This document shows positions 60,126 to 64,000 of a stretch of 64,000 nucleotides of DNA, piece after piece. A program made the translations under genes and the position numbers. The stretch lies in the NCBI GenBank assembly GCA_947359465.1, contig OX375874.1, positions 88,527,672 through 88,591,671 on the forward strand, in the 5' to 3' direction. How positions within the stretch are numbered: position 1 is the stretch's first letter; every line of letters begins with the position of its first letter. The notes under the pieces are model-generated. The model made no database searches. It was not told the DNA's origin and was given only the letters and a program-made list of their open reading frames with translations. Source of the stretch: Metellina segmentata (taxonomy: Eukaryota; Arthropoda; Arachnida; Araneae; Tetragnathidae).

Positions 60126-63100
60126 CTCTGAGGTTGGATAGTTCAATTTAAGAAGTCCGACATTCTTTCAACCACAAACATGAGCTATCAGATGCAATCA
60201 CCCGCTCCGCCAGTTTCACGACCAAGTAATCCATTTTCATTCTCTTCCAATTCGTGTTTTCTGTACTGTATACATTTCAGTGTTTTCATGTTCAAACATT
60301 AGTAAAGTGTTATTTTCGATAAAATGCCTCTCATTTCAAACTTTTAAGAATTAGATTGTATGGTCTGAAGTTATAGAGTCGGATTGTTTCGATGTCAATT
60401 ATCTGAAGTAAGCGTTTTCCACTTGTTTGAATGACAAGTTTTTAAAGAGTTTTAGTGTGTAATAATCAGCTAAATTTGATATCCTTTTATTAATGAAACT
60501 GATTTTCTAAGGTTGGATTTATCTAAAAAATTTACAATCCTGAAAAAAAACTTGCAGTTATAAACAAAGAATGTCCATTAATTTTTTTATCCCCAGTGTT
60601 ATATATTTTCCTTGTGGCAGCCAATTCCTGTCTGTCTGAAGCTTGATGTTTTAGGTTTAATTTTTCAAATAAATCTTGAATTTAATTTATAAATTTAGAG
60701 ATAAAATGAATGATGGTATGTAAAGACATGTCAAAATTCAAAATTACTTTTTTCAGTTAAAATTTGATTTGGATTTTTCTTATTTCTTCTACATTAATTT
60801 TTAAAGTTATAAACATATCTTTCTCGGCATTATTTGGAGTTACATTATGGCAAAATTTCCAAGTCAAAAGCCTACTGCATATCTACTTGGAAATGTTTTC
60901 TGCTCTGAATTAATCAAATTCTGCACCTAAAATTAAATTTCCATCCTCAAAGTTCGTTTTTCAGAATATGGCCAATTGGTGCTTGCTTACCATAAAGCAA
61001 CAAACCAAATATTATACATAATAAATATAGGCTAATATAAAGTTATGGGCATTGTGCGGATTGTTCAAATTGGTTTATCAAAACAGGCGAACCTTTCAAA
61101 GGGAATGAAAGATTTGCTTGTTTTAATAAGAATTGACGAGGAGAAAAATATATGTAATGCAAAGAGTGGAATACATACCTTTCTCAAATTCAGGAAGCTG
61201 CTGTATTTCCTTTTTGGGTTGGTATCTCAGCAAACGATAATGGGTTATCAAAAGTTCAAGAAATGTGTTATCGGATTTGTGTACACAAATAAAGGCCTTC
61301 ATAGCTTTCAATAAAAATGAGCTGGAAGCAGCTATATTGTCCATTACAAATGTGTAAAAATGCAAAAAATTGGTATATTTGAATTAGGTACATATGCTTA
61401 CTATAAAATGTATCAAGTGCTGTGCGTGTAAATGTACAATCATTTTGTGGCTCAATGCATGTCATGAACCTGTAAAAAATTGTATTTTCAAAGTCGACAG
61501 GTATGCTAATATTTGAAAGTAGTTTGTTGTAAAAACTTCTAAACTATAGAAATAACGTCCCAAGTTGTAATGTCGGAAATTGCTAGGGTATTTGAATAAA
61601 AATGTTTAGTGTATAACCCGTGAAACATGTCAATTTTGACATTTGTTTACCTTTTACAAAACTTTAAGCACTTCATGCATACTATTTGTAGCCATATGTA
61701 ATTGGTTAACGAATCTTTATTTTAAAAGTTTAGAGAGATTCATTAAAGATTGTTTTAGTATTATTTTTATGATAAAGGAATTGCCAAACATTTCTATAGA
61801 TTTTTATTTAATGCTAATTTGTGAAGAGGGTTTTGTCTTATAGCTCCAAAAATACTTTGCACAATTTGAAGTTATCCCTAAGCAGTTTCATGGTTTAGTT
61901 TTATATTCACATTTCTGACCTATTTTATACTTGTTTATATTATATCTTGATTATTAAAATATACTATTAATCCGTTTGGTTGAATTTAAGTTTCTTAATT
62001 AACATTAAAATATTTCATCATATGAAGAATAATACCCCTATTAGAGTTACTTCAAGTATGGTCATTATATATGTATACAACCCCAAGGTATCCTAAAAAT
62101 GATCTGTCCTCCCTTTAGTTTCACTCTCTTGCCTTTACATTCATTTTATCTGCATGCAAATTTTAACTTAGTCTTGCATTTTACATGGATTGCCTTATAT
62201 TGGTACCTTGTGTCATAAAACCTAATCATATGGAGAATTAGATTAAAATGCCAATATGAATCTGGCATTTTAAGGTTTTATTTTATTAACTGCTACCTTA
62301 CTGTGCTCTATAATTTACAAAATTAACAAACTCTTATTTTATAAATAACTTTTATTTTTAGAAGAATTGAATGTACAAAAAAGTGTTCAAAACTTATAGG
62401 TAATTTTTATTCTAGCTTCTCATGGAAATTACAGCAGCCCTCCTGATATGCCTCTTGCAAATGCAAAAGAGCAAACTCTGTTATGGCAGCAAAATTCTTA
62501 CATGGGTGATTCTGGTATTCATTCTGGAGCATCAACTCATGTAAGTAAACCTTTCAGTTTCAGATTTTTTTTTTTTAATATGGATCTTCTGAACAAGTGA
62601 TGTTTTGTGTTATTTTTGTTTAAAAATAAAACTTGATGAACTAAGTAATTGAATATGTGCATAATTGTTTAGAAAGTGTTAAATTATATAATCCAATTCC
62701 ATAAGAAAGCTGAAATGAGAAATAATGATATACTGGAATTTCATATTAATGATCTTTTCTCATTTGTATTTTGGTAATCTCATTTGTTCAATCAATACAT
62801 AAAGAAGGAATCAAATCTATTAAAATTTACCGATTTGGCAAAAAATACCTTGTTGCATTTTTTCTTATTAAGACCTGTTGAAAAGTGCTTCTTTGTTATA
62901 ATTCTTACATAAAATGGAAAAATTGACATGCTGCAAAGTGTCACCTTGAGCTTGGATGACAACTTAAATGAGTTTAACGTCATATTTGTCCTCTTTCAAA
63001 GTATAATTTAAAATTAACCAAAAAAAAAATTATATTAATATATCTACTTTATCAAAGGATATCTGCTACAAACGTCTCCCATTCTAATTGGTTTAAATTT

Positions 63101-63963
63101 ATAAGTACTTATGTTAGAAATTTAAACAACTTTATATGTAATCATTTGCCACTGTTTGAAGTCTCATCCTATGCAAATGTTGGTTGGACCTACCTATTTT
63201 TGGATTATTTTCAACTTAAGATTTTTTTACTTTGAGTACTATCTCTAATTAATCTTGTTTGGTTATGAAGTATTGTGTGTATTTAAAAATTAAGTCATCA
63301 ACAAAATTTTCAGGCTCCCCCTACTCTTTGTGGGAAAGAAGATGATTTGGAAGGTGATCAAATTGTTTTTGATTGGGACCAGCCCGGATTCGGTCAAGGT
63401 TTCACCCAAGAACAAGTTGATGGTAAACGCATTGTTTTTTGTTTAAACATCTCATGCTGAATTGTATATTCTGTTTTTAAATCTTAGCTTTTAAAGTGAA
63501 TTTTCTATTGTTTGTTCCAAACATCACTTTCTTTCTAAATAAATTTTTCAGCTTGCATGAAATAAAAGTACGGGCATTGTATGATTAGTATTTTAATCCC
63601 ATAACATATAAGATAGTTAGAAATTACATAAACAAATTGATGGTTCTTTTTTTACCAATTGTTAAGTGAAGTCCTTTTAGAATAAAGACTTTTTCTATAG
63701 AATTTTTTTTTATTATTTTTTTTTTACTAATCTAAAAGTCTAAATTAATATATTTGTTTTTTCCTTTGACCAAAGAAATGAATCAGCAGCTAAACCAAAC
63801 TCGTTCCCAGCGAGTCAGGGCTGCTATGTTTCCTGAAACATTGGAAGAAGGAATTGAAATTCCTAGTACCCAATTTGATCCCACTCAACCCACTGCTGTA
63901 CAACGCCTTGCCGAGCCTTCGCAAATGTTGAAGCATGCTGTTGTGAACTTAATCAATTACCAG
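60126..63963 (+). CDS. arm: armadillo / beta-catenin, 5' half of gene (partial)
   Basis: Four exons are visible (60126-60225, 62416-62540, 63314-63422, 63776-63963), with consistent phases and GT/AG borders, giving the first 155 residues of the Wnt effector and adherens-junction protein. Residues 41-56 contain [15 protein letters not shown], the CK1/GSK3 phospho-degron recognised by the SCF beta-TrCP ubiquitin ligase (Ser47 and Ser51 in DSGIHS, Thr55). Residues 94-155 run [20 protein letters not shown] ... [12 protein letters not shown], the alpha-catenin-binding helix and the start of the first armadillo repeat. The gene continues beyond the window. Identity to insect and vertebrate homologues is unmistakable in the last exon. 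The coding start at 60180 gives a short variable N-terminus, as in relatives. Confidence 0.98.
60180..60225 (+). CDS. arm: armadillo coding exon 1 (first 15 codons)
   Basis: ATG at 60180 in context ACAAACATGAGC; encodes [15 protein letters not shown] plus one base. The donor is GTAATC at 60226. The same exon has 54 bp of 5'UTR (60126-60179) after the acceptor TTTTCAG. The MSY start is shared with insect armadillo. Confidence 0.92.
62416..62540 (+). CDS. arm: armadillo coding exon 2 (degron)
   Basis: Acceptor TTATTCTAG, donor GTAAGT. It completes Thr16 and encodes residues to His56, including [20 protein letters not shown]. Phase 1 in, phase 0 out. Confidence 0.97.
63314..63422 (+). CDS. arm: armadillo coding exon 3
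   Basis: Acceptor AATTTTCAG, donor GTAAAC. Encodes [20 protein letters not shown] and [17 protein letters not shown] in phase 0 in, phase 1 out. It corresponds to the acidic linker before the alpha-catenin site. Confidence 0.97.
63776..63963 (+). CDS. arm: armadillo coding exon 4 (alpha-catenin site)
   Basis: Acceptor TTTGACCAAAG, donor GTAATT. It completes Glu93 and encodes 62 residues, including [20 protein letters not shown] and [17 protein letters not shown], ending in phase 0. Conservation here is near-complete across animals. Confidence 0.98.
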
Positions 63964-64000
63964 GTAATTATACTGTTTAAAATATCACAATGGAAAAGTT

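Overview
The window is nuclear DNA from an arthropod, most likely an arachnid such as a spider. It is AT-rich and gene-poor, has introns with GT/AG borders, and is packed with repeats. The arthropod call rests on an armadillo/beta-catenin gene with insect-like N-terminal sequence, an intronless gustatory-receptor gene ending in a TY...Q motif, and many tRNA-derived SINEs, Helitrons and mariner, Harbinger and hAT DNA transposons. The spider assignment is an inference from the flavour of the repeats and is not proven.

Host genes are few. (1) The 5' half of armadillo is on the + strand at the right edge: coding exons at 60180-60225, 62416-62540, 63314-63422 and 63776-63963, continuing past the window. 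It encodes the first 155 residues, with the phospho-degron and the alpha-catenin-binding region. (2) A complete gustatory-receptor-like gene lies on the - strand at 31891-33063. (3) Two - strand exons (14069-14158, 11136-11364) together form one I-set immunoglobulin domain of a titin/obscurin-like protein. A phase-compatible 48-nt exon at 4931-4978 may belong to the same gene. (4) A tRNA-Thr(AGT) gene is on the - strand at 59111-59184.

The rest is mostly transposon-derived. 0-4 kb: Helitron Rep/helicase wreck, an apparently intact DD41D mariner inside a (TA)n microsatellite, and a Helitron 3' end. 4-18 kb: tandem duplications, a Tigger/pogo remnant, SINE plus exon triplication, two Harbinger-type elements, a Tc1 wreck. 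20-24 kb: a diverged Helitron end and two Helitrons joined exactly head to tail. 27-31 kb: Tc1/mariner and non-LTR remnants, SINE. 34-38 kb: a dead but complete hAT with an 8-bp target duplication, and a Harbinger-like element. 40-46 kb: a nested SINE/DNA-element stack, a Harbinger element with a decayed Myb-like gene, SINE, Helitron. 47-49 kb: a 1.65-kb foldback repeat. 49-57 kb: Helitron 3' ends of two more families, SINE, Tc1 fragment.

I see no operon-like or defence-like gene system. The features most worth following up are the tandem Helitrons, the intact mariner, the exon-fragment triplication, the nested insertions and the long inverted repeat. Long stretches (about 6.9-10.1, 14.6-17.3, 18.1-20.9, 24-27 and 57.5-59.1 kb) hold nothing I can assign.
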